Part shown: positions 53,711 through 62,644 of the stretch, one piece after another
Layout: each line of letters starts with the position of its first letter
How positions within the stretch are numbered: the stretch's first letter is position 1
Notes under the pieces: model-generated
The model's input: only the letters and a program-made list of their open reading frames with translations
What the model was told of the DNA's origin: nothing
The model's database searches: none
Made by a program: the position numbers and the translations under genes
Assembly: GCF_001019715.1 (NCBI RefSeq)
Contig: NZ_BBXJ01000001.1
Coordinates: forward strand, 1,116,001-1,180,000
Length of the DNA: 64,000 nt
Source: Rodentibacter caecimuris
GTDB taxonomy: Bacteria > Pseudomonadota > Gammaproteobacteria > Enterobacterales > Pasteurellaceae
Direction: 5' to 3'

Positions 53711-53944
53711 ATGTTGAAATTTTTGAAAAAGACAAGTGGAAAAGTTGCTGTTGCAACAGCTGGTTTATTAGCCTCTACAATGTCATTGGCTGAAACACAA
53801 GCAGTTGATTACACGGCTTTAACCTCCAAAATTGACTTCAGCGGAGCAATTACGGCGGTATTAGGTGTAATTGCCTTAGTTGTTGGAGCATTAGTCGCTT
53901 GGAAAGGTGGGCAATGGATTGTAAAAGCGGTGCGTTCTGCTTAA
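53711..53944 (+). CDS. Major coat protein (pVIII-like), unit B
   Basis: A 77-residue precursor. The signal peptide (KKTSGKVAVATAGLLASTMS) should be cut after LA, giving exactly 50 mature residues, as in phage fd: an acidic front (ETQAVDYTALTSKIDFSG), one membrane helix, and a basic end (WKGGQWIVKAVRSA) that contacts DNA. A weak terminator follows. Confidence 0.9.
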   Translation: MLKFLKKTSGKVAVATAGLLASTMSLAETQAVDYTALTSKIDFSGAITAVLGVIALVVGALVAWKGGQWIVKAVRSA

Positions 53945-53951
53945 TCAATAG

Positions 53952-53974
53952 AGGGGGACATGAATCCCCTTTTT
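53952..53974 (+). terminator. Weak terminator after the major coat gene, unit B
   Basis: AGGGG (53952-53956) pairs with CCCCT (53966-53970), followed by T residues. It sits where unit A has its strong terminator. Confidence 0.55.
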
Positions 53975-53987
53975 CTTAGGAGGTATT

Positions 53988-54062
53988 ATGACGTGGCAAA
54001 TTGTCTTTTTTGTATGGGGGTTATTATGCGCTTGGGCGGTCATTCGTGGTATAGACGGTTAA
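53988..54062 (+). CDS. Tiny hydrophobic protein overlapping the pIII start, unit B
   Basis: A 24-residue peptide (MTWQIVFFVWG ... VIRGIDG) with a strong AGGAGG ribosome site six bases upstream. Its second half overlaps the pIII signal sequence in another frame, suggesting coupled translation. Confidence 0.6.
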   Translation: MTWQIVFFVWGLLCAWAVIRGIDG

Positions 54063-55609
54063 TAATTTGTTTCATTATCTCGCAATTTTTACATGTACAA
54101 GTTGCACACTCATTTGCACCTATTCTAGGAAGAGCGGTTTTAACAAGGGTTTTAGGGAATGTTGTTGCTCGGAGAGCTGCTGTTAGTGTTGCAGCTAATG
54201 ATGCTTCAATCGTTGCATTACGCACAATGCAAACATATAGAGCATTAGGTACGGTAGCCGCAAATGATGCCCGATTCGCTTTAACTGCTAAGTCAACCTT
54301 ACGGCATGTGAAAGATATTTCGTGGGTTTCACTCGCATTGAATAGTGGGGTAATTACTTTATCCGATTTAAATGTTGAGGGAAATGATAAAGTGTCTGTT
54401 ACTTTTGAACCTAGTGCAGTTAAGTTAGCTGATGGGCGTTATGCAATTCAAGTTAATGGGGAAACAAAAATTGTTAATGCGAACCCAAGTAAAAATGATC
54501 CTGTGATTTATCAATATTCTAAAGAGAAAAAACAAATTCCAGATGAATTAAGTGAAGTTTATAAATCAGATACATTAGATAATCGCTATAAATATTTTGA
54601 TGAGTTAAGAACAGGGGAGTATGCCCAATCAAATTCACTTGAAAAATTATCTGAATATATATCTCAAGAAGAATGGGGAGGAAAAGGGGAAGAAAGTTAT
54701 CTTAGCGTTAATATTGATGGAAAAGAACACCAATATTTGTATTCTAAAACAACTGTAGAAAATCGTTATTTAAGACATCAACAAATCGGCGATAGAATTC
54801 ATCCCACAGTGCGGCAAACTTTTACCGAGAAGCAATTAAGATATGATTTTAATCCCATGCTTTCCGGATATACCGGAGAGAATACAGTTTATTCTTTTAA
54901 CCCACCTAAAGAAAGTGATTATCAGATTTCTACACGCACAACAACCGTGAGCTATATCAATTTTGAAATCAATCCAAATTGGGTTGGGGATAATATTCAA
55001 ACAACACCACAAGAACAACAATTAGGCTCAATCGCTGATTTGGATTTGGGATTATATACTCAGCCATTGACAGCGACGCAACTCGCTCAATTATTTAATG
55101 CTTTGATGATGTCGGCTGCTTCTCAAGCTGATTATGAAGGCATTCCATTTACTTCTACAAACCCAGTTACAGCAAGTGAAGTCAATGCGGTTTTAACAGA
55201 GCTAGGCATTAGCCCGACTTATGCTGATTTATTTGCTAAAGCTGGAACAGGCGATAAATTAGAATTTGATTACAATGTATCACCATCACCTAATCCAGCT
55301 CCAAATCCTCGCCCTAATGACGGCAAATTTGATGAAGATATTGATATGTCAGAATTAGAGTATCCCGAATTAGAATCACCGACAGCACGACAAATTCTAG
55401 AACCATTAAAACAATTTTTCCCTGAATTCCAAAAATTACATATTCAAGAAAAAGGGGCTAGTTGTCCGACATGGTCATTTGATGCATTAAATCGGACCTA
55501 TACGATAGATGGACATTGTATATTGTTGGAGAAATACCGTAATTTGTTTTCATCAGTATTTATGCTGATTTGGTCAATTATTGCGGTTAGACGGTTATTA
55601 AGTGCATAG
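54014..55609 (+). CDS. Adsorption protein (pIII-like / TspB-like), unit B
   Basis: About 531 residues from ATG 54014 (527 from ATG 54026). Signal peptide region RRLIICFIISQFLHVQVAHS, a large middle domain, a proline-rich linker (SPSPNPAPNPRPND), and a C-terminal segment with two cysteines (ASCPTWSFDALN; DGHCILLEKY) before a membrane anchor (FMLIWSIIAVRRLLSA). This is the plan of the tip protein that binds the host pilus and TolA. The C-terminal pattern resembles Neisseria TspB-type proteins. Confidence 0.8.
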   Translation: MGVIMRLGGHSWYRRLIICFIISQFLHVQVAHSFAPILGRAVLTRVLGNVVARRAAVSVAANDASIVALRTMQTYRALGTVAANDARFALTAKSTLRHVKDISWVSLALNSGVITLSDLNVEGNDKVSVTFEPSAVKLADGRYAIQVNGETKIVNANPSKNDPVIYQYSKEKKQIPDELSEVYKSDTLDNRYKYFDELRTGEYAQSNSLEKLSEYISQEEWGGKGEESYLSVNIDGKEHQYLYSKTTVENRYLRHQQIGDRIHPTVRQTFTEKQLRYDFNPMLSGYTGENTVYSFNPPKESDYQISTRTTTVSYINFEINPNWVGDNIQTTPQEQQLGSIADLDLGLYTQPLTATQLAQLFNALMMSAASQADYEGIPFTSTNPVTASEVNAVLTELGISPTYADLFAKAGTGDKLEFDYNVSPSPNPAPNPRPNDGKFDEDIDMSELEYPELESPTARQILEPLKQFFPEFQKLHIQEKGASCPTWSFDALNRTYTIDGHCILLEKYRNLFSSVFMLIWSIIAVRRLLSA

Positions 55610-55618
55610 GAGAAGAAT

Positions 55619-55915
55619 ATGGGAAGTCTTATTTTACGTTTGTTAAGTGGGTTATTAGGCTTTGTATTTAAAGGTGTTGTTGGTAAGTTTTTTGTATTTT
55701 TTGCGTTATTTTATGTAACGACAGAATTTGTACCGGAAATTATTAATTTATTTGTTCCACAGGAATTAAACGTTAATTTTCAAACACTATTTAATTATTT
55801 GCCTAATGATGTTTGGTATTTCTTAGAATTATTCAAAGTGCCTTTTGGCATATCGTTATATCTATCCGCTATGGTTGCTCGTTTCATTATTAGACGTATC
55901 CCAATAATAGGCTAG
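55619..55915 (+). CDS. Minor coat / head protein (pVI-like), unit B
   Basis: A 98-residue, very hydrophobic protein with three or four membrane segments (LLGFVFKGVVGKFFVFFALF; ISLYLSAMVARFIIRRI) between pIII and pI. Place and type match pVI (DUF2523-like). Confidence 0.75.
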   Translation: MGSLILRLLSGLLGFVFKGVVGKFFVFFALFYVTTEFVPEIINLFVPQELNVNFQTLFNYLPNDVWYFLELFKVPFGISLYLSAMVARFIIRRIPIIG

Positions 55916-55923
55916 GGGGATAT

Positions 55924-56952
55924 ATGGCAATTTTAGCATATGTCGGTATTCCGGGGAGTGGCAAGTCTTATGAAGTGGTAAGTTCGGTTATTCTGGAGCA
56001 TTTTAGAAAAGGTCGCCGTATTGTCAGTAATATTGAAGGGGTAACACAGGAAAAACTGACGCATTACTGTATTAAAAAAGGTGATAAAGAGAGTAATTTG
56101 GGTGAATTTATCAGTGTAACGGACGAAATTTGTCAACAACCTGACTTTTTCCCTTACAAAGGGGCAACTGAAACGGTTTGTAGGGCTGGTGATTTAATTT
56201 GCCTTGATGAAGTTTGGCGTATTTTTCCTAGCGATAAAATTCACGAAAATCACCGCTCTTTTTTGGCTGAACATCGACATTTTACTCATGAAAAAACAGG
56301 TGAGTGCTGTGATTTGGTTGTCATCAACCAATCTATTTCTCAATTACCTCGATTTATTAAAGATCGTATTGAAATGACTTATCAAATGTCAAAACTGACT
56401 GCATTAGGTATGTCAAATCGCTATCGGGTTGATATTTTTACAGGTGCGAAGACCACAAAAACGAATAAAACGCTTCAACTACAACGTAAATATGATAAAG
56501 AGATTTTTCACTTGTACAAAAGTTATGATGGTGAAAATGGGAAAGAAAATGTCGTTGATGGTCGAGGCAATATTCTAAAATCCTTTCAGTTCAAAGCAAT
56601 GATTGCCCTTGTTCTTATATTATTTATTGTTGGTATTTATGCGTTTAAATCTTTTTTCCCAAGTGAACAAGAATCTTCATCTAAAGTATTAATACCACCG
56701 AGACAGGAAGAAAAATTGGTGACTTCACTTCAGGAAAGAAAACCCTTTTCATCGCCTACTCAACTCAAATTATCAGATAAATGGCGAATAACAGGAGAAT
56801 TAACCAAGAATGGCAATGCTTTTGTTATTCTTGTCGATAATCAAGGAAATCTACGGTTAGAACCTCGAAGTCAATTTCAGTTTAGCGGTCGAATGTTGCA
56901 AGGAGAAATTGATAATCAAATAGTTAATTATTATTCGGGAGTAGAAAAATGA
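55924..56952 (+). CDS. Assembly ATPase pI (Zot family), unit B
   Basis: A 342-residue protein. Walker A GIPGSGKS is at residues 8-15 and Walker B LICLDE at 91-96. A single membrane span lies at about 222-242 (AMIALVLILFIVGIYAF), with a periplasmic tail. This is the Zot/pI plan; the ATPase drives phage extrusion through the secretin encoded next. The stop overlaps the secretin start (ATGA). Confidence 0.92.
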   Translation: MAILAYVGIPGSGKSYEVVSSVILEHFRKGRRIVSNIEGVTQEKLTHYCIKKGDKESNLGEFISVTDEICQQPDFFPYKGATETVCRAGDLICLDEVWRIFPSDKIHENHRSFLAEHRHFTHEKTGECCDLVVINQSISQLPRFIKDRIEMTYQMSKLTALGMSNRYRVDIFTGAKTTKTNKTLQLQRKYDKEIFHLYKSYDGENGKENVVDGRGNILKSFQFKAMIALVLILFIVGIYAFKSFFPSEQESSSKVLIPPRQEEKLVTSLQERKPFSSPTQLKLSDKWRITGELTKNGNAFVILVDNQGNLRLEPRSQFQFSGRMLQGEIDNQIVNYYSGVEK

Positions 56953-58073
56953 AAAAATATTTATGGGCAATGTTGCTATTATCCTTTGGTATTTCTGCAA
57001 AAAATGTAGATTTTAAATTGGAAGCTGTCCCATTACCTAAGGCAATATCAATGATTTATGATGAAGTATTGGAAAAGCCTTATATGCTTGACCCTAAATT
57101 AGCTGGGGATACAAGATTAATTAGCTTTCATACTACTGAAAAACAGGATTTTAATCAGTTCATTGAACGCTATTTTGACAATATAAATATCAAGGTGTAC
57201 GAGAAAAAAGGCGTGGTTTATATTGCTCACGTTGAACCAAAGCCAGCCAAAGTTATTAAAAAGAGCTTTGTCTATAATCCCATTCACCGTGATACTGAAT
57301 ACCTTGCTCAATTTGTTCAAGGAGATGGGGCAGTTTCAGCCAGTGGCGATAAACTTGTCTTTTACGGCACAAATGAAGAGATAGCGAGAGCAAAAAGTGT
57401 ATTAAAATCGGTTGATACAAAGTCTAAAGAGGTTGTTGTAACAGGTTATGTCTTTGAAGTACAAGATATTGAAAAAGAGGGAAGCGGCATTAACTTATTG
57501 GCGAAATTGTTATCGGGTAAACTTGGTATTAACATTGGCTATAAACAAAACTATGAAAATTTTATCACTGTCAATGCCGGTAATTTAGATGCAATGATAG
57601 AGTTATTTCGTACAGATAGCCGTTTTCAAGTAGTGAGTAGTCCAACTTTAAGAGTTAAATCAGGTTCAAAAGGAAATTTCTCTGTGGGGTCTGATGTACC
57701 CGTTTTATCTAATCTTACTTATCAAGATGGAAGACCTATTCAAGCCATAGAATACCGTTCTTCTGGTGTTATCTTTGATATTCAACCAACCATCAAGAAT
57801 CAAGCCATTGATTTGAAAATTCAGCAACAACTATCAAATTTTGTTAAAACTGATACAGGCGTCAATCAATCTCCGACCTTGATAAAACGAGATATTATTA
57901 CCGATGTTACAGTAAAAAATGGTGATGTTATTGTTCTCGGCGGACTTGCTGAAAATAAACTAACAGAGGGGGAGACAGGATTTTCATTTCTGCCAAAAGG
58001 TTGGCTAACAGGGAAGTCGAAATCAAATACAAAGACAGATATTATTGTTCTTTTGCAGGTGAAAGAGTTATAA
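56949..58073 (+). CDS. Phage secretin (pIV-like), unit B
   Basis: A 374-residue outer-membrane channel precursor. The signal peptide (KKYLWAMLLLSFGISA) is followed by N-domains (PLPKAISMIYDEVLEKPYML) and a C-terminal secretin domain with VGSDVPVLSNLTYQDG, EYRSSGVIFDIQPTI, NFVKTDTGVNQSPTL and DVIVLGGLAENKL. It lets the virion leave the cell. The truncated unit A pseudogene aligns with its last two thirds. Confidence 0.92.
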   Translation: MKKYLWAMLLLSFGISAKNVDFKLEAVPLPKAISMIYDEVLEKPYMLDPKLAGDTRLISFHTTEKQDFNQFIERYFDNINIKVYEKKGVVYIAHVEPKPAKVIKKSFVYNPIHRDTEYLAQFVQGDGAVSASGDKLVFYGTNEEIARAKSVLKSVDTKSKEVVVTGYVFEVQDIEKEGSGINLLAKLLSGKLGINIGYKQNYENFITVNAGNLDAMIELFRTDSRFQVVSSPTLRVKSGSKGNFSVGSDVPVLSNLTYQDGRPIQAIEYRSSGVIFDIQPTIKNQAIDLKIQQQLSNFVKTDTGVNQSPTLIKRDIITDVTVKNGDVIVLGGLAENKLTEGETGFSFLPKGWLTGKSKSNTKTDIIVLLQVKEL

Positions 58074-58114
58074 ACTATAATTTTAGCCGCTAAAATTCAT
58101 AAAGGAGAAATATA

Positions 58115-58336
58115 ATGAATAAAGTTTTACCTACTTTCGCTTTAGTTTTTGGTGTTGTTGCTTGTTCAGAACCAGTAAAAACAAAAGCCTATTATTCAAA
58201 AAACTTAGATGAAGCCCGTAAAGTTGTAGAAGTCTGTAAAAATAAGGATACAATGACTGCTACTGAAAAGGAAAATTGCCAAAATGCAGCTAGCGCAATG
58301 TTGTGGGCTCCTAGTAATTCAGGGCTAAGACCGTAG
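58115..58336 (+). CDS. EexN-like lipoprotein, unit B
   Basis: A 73-residue lipoprotein (signal PTFALVFGVVAC, Cys17). The mature part has the EexN pattern: a YY pair, helix LDEARKVVEVCKNKD, then ENCQNAASAM, with two cysteines. EexN proteins of conjugative plasmids block entry of a second copy. In a phage genome it may block superinfection. A strong terminator follows. Confidence 0.7.
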   Translation: MNKVLPTFALVFGVVACSEPVKTKAYYSKNLDEARKVVEVCKNKDTMTATEKENCQNAASAMLWAPSNSGLRP

Positions 58337-58370
58337 AAAGATACAACGTAACTTTTATGGAAAGTTAAAA

Positions 58371-58401
58371 AATAATCTAAACTTGCTTTAGATTATTTTT
58401 T
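58371..58401 (+). terminator. Terminator after the EexN-like gene
   Basis: AATAATCTAAA (58371-58381), loop CTTGC, TTTAGATTATT (58387-58397), then T residues. Confidence 0.8.
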
Positions 58402-58441
58402 GACTTCAGCAACTGGAGCGAAGCGAAAGGCGGTAGTAAAA

Positions 58442-58792
58442 ATGAAAGCATATAACAGCGAGTATTTCTATGATCCAATGAGGGCTTTTTATGACAGCGG
58501 AGCCGATTATCTTACGGTAACGAAGCATAGGTTAGTCGTTATTGCTAAAAATGCCTATGCAACATTATTCAAAATATCTTGCGGTGATTATGGAAATTGT
58601 CCAATAGCAACCGAGCAAATAGAGCAAGATATGACGGATTTAAATGTATTTTGTAGATTATTTGAAAATGCAAAAGAATTTCCATTAGACAAAAACCATG
58701 TCAAATATAGCTATGAATTAGACTATGATGAGCAGATTAAAGAATTGGATAAAATTTTACTAAAATATGTAGAATTTTTGAGTTCTAAGTAG
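58442..58792 (+). CDS. Hypothetical protein at the unit B right end
   Basis: From ATG 58442 the product is a 116-residue acidic, soluble protein (YDPMRAFYDSGADYLTVTKH; KISCGDYGNCPIATEQIEQD). No family recognised. It follows the 31-base LERSERR block shared with the unit 0 remnant. The in-frame start at 58400 lies in the terminator region and is not used. Confidence 0.55.
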   Translation: MKAYNSEYFYDPMRAFYDSGADYLTVTKHRLVVIAKNAYATLFKISCGDYGNCPIATEQIEQDMTDLNVFCRLFENAKEFPLDKNHVKYSYELDYDEQIKELDKILLKYVEFLSSK

Positions 58793-58806
58793 AATTTTAA
58801 AAAGTC

Positions 58807-58855
58807 ATAAAAAAAGCTACGCCCGCAGCTATGGCGAGGACGTGGCTTTTTTTAT
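58807..58855. repeat. Long hairpin with the shared GCCCGCAGC motif, unit B
   Basis: A long A-rich stem ending in GCTACG (to 58822) pairs with CGTGGC and a T run (58841-58855). The inner part TACGCCCGCAGCTATG / GCGAGGACGT resembles the unit A hairpin at 49031-49078. Works as a bidirectional terminator; a packaging signal is possible. Bases 58856-58943 show nothing else. Confidence 0.55.
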
Positions 58856-59049
58856 GGCTTGTTACTTACTGTTTTTTCTCAAAACGCTTTACAACGCCCT
58901 GACATTTCATTTCAACTGTTCAATAAAACACCTCAAAAATCCGTCACAACGCTTAAAAATCACTTTATTTGTCCTGTTTAACTAGTATTTGTGACTTGTG
59001 TATAACTCTGTGATTTATTTAATCCGTAGTTTTCGCTCACCTTATCACT

Positions 59050-59152
59050 AATTTCGCATAAGGTTTTTCGGATTATGTTACAATTCGCCGCGCGGTATAA
59101 TGGCGCAAGCACCGCGCAAGAATTTACACATAATCCGCTGTTATGCGAAATT
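59050..59152. other. attP-type folded dif site, unit B/C junction
   Basis: Same as the site at 49833-49935: XerC-type arm 59050-59061, XerD-type arm 59073-59085, inverted copies ending at 59152. The left flank (58944-59049) differs from that of units A and B, showing that the left flank belongs to the preceding unit. Confidence 0.8.
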
Positions 59153-59168
59153 ATAAGTTATTGAATTT

Positions 59169-59453
59169 ATGTCAAATATTACCATTCAACATATCACCCC
59201 ACGGCATTTTTATGAGGCTGTAAGACTCTTGAAACAAACAGATCATCACATCAGATTTAGTTATGATACGGTTGAGATCCGTTTTGTTTTTGACAGATTA
59301 GAAACAGCAGAGCAGACACAGGCGAGATTTGAGCAAATGGAGCATTTAGGGGAATTTTTAAAGGAACTGACAAATTCATCAGTTCCTGTTGATTTAGAGG
59401 AATTTATTAAACTATACCGTTATCAACCAAAGAATAAGTTTTTTAGGCGTTAA
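59169..59453 (+). CDS. Conserved protein next to the attachment site, unit C
   Basis: Identical 94-residue copy of the unit B protein at 49952-50236; unknown family. Confidence 0.65.
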   Translation: MSNITIQHITPRHFYEAVRLLKQTDHHIRFSYDTVEIRFVFDRLETAEQTQARFEQMEHLGEFLKELTNSSVPVDLEEFIKLYRYQPKNKFFRR

Positions 59454-59463
59454 TTTAATAAAT

Positions 59464-59703
59464 TTATTTACCCCAAGATAGAGTTTTATCAAATACATCA
59501 GTGCTATAAGTGCCACATTTTAGAGTTACACCTTCAGCTTTTATAATACTGCCATTAGAGTAGGGCTTGCCATCATAGATACAAAATTTTGTGTTATCTG
59601 ATTTTGTTTCTGGGAGTGATTTATAGACTTTTCTTTCGAAAGAGGGCTGTTGGCAAGCTGCTAAAAGAAAAGCTGTAATAGAAATTGTCAATAGTTTTTT
59701 CAT
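59464..59703 (-). CDS. Small lipoprotein, unit C
   Basis: Identical to the intact 79-residue unit B lipoprotein, present once. This single-copy state shows the ancestral arrangement before the unit B duplication. Confidence 0.68.
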   Translation of the reverse strand: MKKLLTISITAFLLAACQQPSFERKVYKSLPETKSDNTKFCIYDGKPYSNGSIIKAEGVTLKCGTYSTDVFDKTLSWGK

Positions 59704-59704
59704 T

Positions 59705-59902
59705 TTAGCTCTCCTTTTTGTCAAATTTTTTCAAATTCTTTTGAATTATCTTATCAATATCAACATTTGTTGTATGTGGAGGCGTTACTTTATCTAATAA
59801 ATCTCTGTTTTCTTTGGTTTGTCTTAGACCATGTTTTCTAAGTTGATAATTTTGTTCATATTCTTGGCTTTGGTTATGAAATTTACGATCTGATTTTGGC
59901 AT
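59705..59902 (-). CDS. Small charged protein upstream of the lipoprotein, unit C
   Basis: Identical to the 65-residue unit B protein; ATG 59902 follows AGGAG. Its end is one base from the lipoprotein start. Confidence 0.55.
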   Translation of the reverse strand: MPKSDRKFHNQSQEYEQNYQLRKHGLRQTKENRDLLDKVTPPHTTNVDIDKIIQKNLKKFDKKES

Positions 59903-59934
59903 GACGTGTCTCCTATCTCGTTTAGCTAAATCTA

Positions 59935-60017
59935 TGCAAAAATTTTGCATAATCAATTTGTCGAGTTGTCCGAGTACACTCTCTTTAATAGTGTACTCTT
60001 GTTCCATTTTGGAACAA
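59935..60017. repeat. Cluster of three inverted repeats, unit C
   Basis: Identical to 51001-51083 in unit B; candidate origin or leader structure. Confidence 0.55.
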
Positions 60018-60100
60018 ATTTGCTTGATAAATGTTCAATTCTGTTTTATTGCTCTCCTAAATTTTGAATAAACAATCACGCTTTTTGAATTATTATTCAT

Positions 60101-60292
60101 TTATGCGGTTTGTTTCTCTTTTTCTGTATGCTCAATATAAGCAATAGCGTCTTTTGCAAATTGGTCTACTAAAACATTCATTACTTCTGTCCATTTGACT
60201 GGACGACCTATTTTCATTCCGACTTCCATTGCTAGACGTTCAACCTTAAGCTTCTTTTCTAGCTTGATATTGAAACTTGCTGTTGTTTTCAT
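60101..60292 (-). CDS. Ribbon-helix-helix-like repressor, unit C
   Basis: Identical 63-residue copy of the unit B regulator. Units B and C therefore share immunity. Confidence 0.7.
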   Translation of the reverse strand: MKTTASFNIKLEKKLKVERLAMEVGMKIGRPVKWTEVMNVLVDQFAKDAIAYIEHTEKEKQTA

Positions 60293-60298
60293 AATTTA

Positions 60299-60432
60299 TA
60301 CCTATCATAAAACTGGTATTCAAACTTTGGGGAGTAATTATATAGTTTTTTACCTAAAATGCATTTTACCTATTTACACATTTAGGTAATTATTCTATTA
60401 TCTGCATAAATACTTTTTTAGGTAAAAAGGTA
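60299..60432. promoter_or_regulatory. Operator array, unit C
   Basis: Same TACCTA/TAGGTA box array as 51365-51498 in unit B. Confidence 0.65.
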
Positions 60433-60440
60433 AATTCTAA

Positions 60441-61712
60441 ATGATAGACTTCCTTAAGCTCTCAATCCCATTCAAAAAAGAGTGTTTAATCATCTGCAAG
60501 GATGGTGAAACCTCCTTTTTGCGTGAGACATTGATTGAGATTGCAAGAAGAGCAGGTATAAAACTACAAGCAGGTAATGTAACTTTTGAAATTGACGGTG
60601 ATCTTGATGTTTCTGAACTTTCCCATCCTTATGAAACAATTCCTAGCCATTACGGTTCGTTAGCAATGAAGATTTTTAACGGTAGTGAAATATTGAAAAC
60701 ACCGCCGAGAATTGAATTAAAAGCCAGTCCAGCAAAACTTATACAGGGGCATAATGTATTTGGTTCAACTCAATTAAAAGTTTGTGCGTTTGCAATGTGG
60801 CATACGTTTATTAAAGGAATGCCTGAACTTGCTGATATGGTTGATTTTGAAAATACCGAAGTTGATTGGATAGATGTTACTTATTCAGCCCACATCAATT
60901 CAGAAACTGTACAAAAGCAAGTCATCAATTTTCTCCAAAATGTTTCATTAGGGCAAACAAAAAAGACCCGACATAGTAAAGAATACGAGACAACAGCAGA
61001 ATGGAATACAGGTTCAAAACACCGAGTATTAAAAGTCTATTTAAAAGGTTATGAACTGCAAAAACGCCTATCAGAAGCCCAATCAGAATTTAAAAAGTCA
61101 CCAAGTAAAAAGCATTTAAAAAACGTTATTAGTGTCTTGAGCAATCCTAATTTAATTGAATTTTCTAAGAAATGCGTGCGTTTTGAAGCACGTTTAAAAC
61201 AGCGTTATCTTGATGAAAACAAGTTACCAAGAAATTTACTCAAATTAATAGCCTATCAACAGAAATACGAAGCAGAACAGGGTAAAGACCTGATAAAAGA
61301 ATTATGGCAACAAGCCTTTAAAGACATTATTCAAGCAGTTGGAGAAAGTAAAATGAACGTATATAACCGAGACGGTATTCAAAAACTATTAAGAAAGCAT
61401 TATTACAACGTAACGCCTAAAGGCAATATTAGTTATGCCAAAGCAGATAGATTATTTGGGTTTTATAAAAATCTACTTAATGACGGTTATCACGAAACAT
61501 TAAATTCAATGGCAAGAAATACATTTTGGCGACACGAAAAAGATTTAATCGCAATCGGATTGACAAAAGCCCAATTACAAAATCTGAAAGTGAATGAACG
61601 TCATAACATCATGCCAATAATGAAATTAGTTGAAATTGATTTTATACATCAACGACCAATTTGGTACAAAGAGCCAACTATCAATGACCCAATTTTTGCT
61701 TTAGTTGCTTAA
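60441..61712 (+). CDS. Inovirus replication initiation protein (pII-like), unit C
   Basis: Identical 423-residue copy of the unit B Rep; see there for motifs. Confidence 0.82.
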   Translation: MIDFLKLSIPFKKECLIICKDGETSFLRETLIEIARRAGIKLQAGNVTFEIDGDLDVSELSHPYETIPSHYGSLAMKIFNGSEILKTPPRIELKASPAKLIQGHNVFGSTQLKVCAFAMWHTFIKGMPELADMVDFENTEVDWIDVTYSAHINSETVQKQVINFLQNVSLGQTKKTRHSKEYETTAEWNTGSKHRVLKVYLKGYELQKRLSEAQSEFKKSPSKKHLKNVISVLSNPNLIEFSKKCVRFEARLKQRYLDENKLPRNLLKLIAYQQKYEAEQGKDLIKELWQQAFKDIIQAVGESKMNVYNRDGIQKLLRKHYYNVTPKGNISYAKADRLFGFYKNLLNDGYHETLNSMARNTFWRHEKDLIAIGLTKAQLQNLKVNERHNIMPIMKLVEIDFIHQRPIWYKEPTINDPIFALVA

Positions 61713-61736
61713 TTTTTAACAATAGGAGAAATCAAA

Positions 61737-62033
61737 ATGAGTAATCAAAATCTGGCTAATTATGTATTAAAAGTACAAATTTTTCCAACGTCAAAAGTAG
61801 AAGAACGTTCAGGAGTAAGTGAGAAAACCGGAAAAAATTGGTATATCCGAACTCAAGAGGCTTATATCCATTTAGGTGGTCAATTCCCAGTACAAGTAAA
61901 AGTACCATTAGCAAAAGACCAAGTGCCGTATGGTTCTGGGGATTATTATGTTCATCCACAATCATTTAAAACGAGTGCTTATTTTGATTTAAAAGTAGGT
62001 GATATTGTTCTTGTTCCAGCTGATGAGAAATAA
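61737..62033 (+). CDS. Single-stranded DNA-binding protein (pV-like), unit C
   Basis: Identical 98-residue copy of the unit B protein. Confidence 0.8.
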   Translation: MSNQNLANYVLKVQIFPTSKVEERSGVSEKTGKNWYIRTQEAYIHLGGQFPVQVKVPLAKDQVPYGSGDYYVHPQSFKTSAYFDLKVGDIVLVPADEK

Positions 62034-62036
62034 GAT

Positions 62037-62276
62037 ATGGATTTATTATATTTGGTCTTTTCTGTTATTTTTCTATCTTTTTTTTATTGGTTTTTTGGGA
62101 TTTGGTTAATAGGAAGTAGTTTTAAAGAACATATATATTTCTTTATTAGAGGCGTTAAAAGATTAAGGCGTGGAAAATTTGGTCAAAATGAAATGGTAGT
62201 GCATTTTATCTTAACTATTTTTTTCTTTATTTTTTCTATATTTATAGTTGTATTTATTAGAAGTTCGGGATTTTGA
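62037..62276 (+). CDS. Small membrane protein, unit C
   Basis: Identical 79-residue copy of the unit B protein with two membrane segments. Confidence 0.55.
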   Translation: MDLLYLVFSVIFLSFFYWFFGIWLIGSSFKEHIYFFIRGVKRLRRGKFGQNEMVVHFILTIFFFIFSIFIVVFIRSSGF

Positions 62277-62279
62277 ATA

Positions 62280-62369
62280 ATGCGAGAATTTATTCAAATG
62301 ATTGGTGCAAGTTTTATTGGCTGTAGCCTTGCCCTAACAATTTTTTATTTATTGGTATTTCATTTATGA
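62280..62369 (+). CDS. Tiny hydrophobic protein (minor coat-like), unit C
   Basis: Identical 29-residue copy of the unit B peptide at 53346-53435. Confidence 0.6.
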   Translation: MREFIQMIGASFIGCSLALTIFYLLVFHL

Positions 62370-62626
62370 CCAATGAAATAGAGATTACAACCAAATTCTG
62401 TCATCCCTATATGAATTTCGGGGGAGAAGATGGCTGTAGTGATGTAGTTTTGAAAGTTCCACAATCCGAGGCGGTCAAACTTCAAATTGTGGAGCATTCA
62501 AAGGGCGAAACAGTAGGAATTGAGTATTATCCTGAATTCTTTGCTGTTTCATTTTCAATCACTTTGCTTTTTTGGCTTGTTGCTAAATTCGGTTGGATGA
62601 TTATAGAAACAATCAAAAGAGCATAG
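62366..62626 (+). CDS. Small membrane protein upstream of the coat gene, unit C
   Basis: Identical 86-residue copy of the unit B protein. Confidence 0.6.
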   Translation: MTNEIEITTKFCHPYMNFGGEDGCSDVVLKVPQSEAVKLQIVEHSKGETVGIEYYPEFFAVSFSITLLFWLVAKFGWMIIETIKRA

Positions 62627-62644
62627 TTAAAGAAGGAAAACATT

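Larger units (their letters stand above)
49833..55066 (+). repeat. Left part of unit B, repeated in unit C
   Basis: 49833-50258 matches 59050-59475, and 50542-55066 matches 59476-64000 with no differences noticed by eye; translated genes are identical. The only rearrangement is the 283-bp tandem duplication in B. The copies are therefore very recent. Confidence 0.85.

Noticed and set aside
53960..54013. Longer N-terminus for the unit B pIII protein
   Set aside because: It would start within the coat-gene terminator and place 18 extra residues before the signal peptide; ATG 54014 or 54026 is better.
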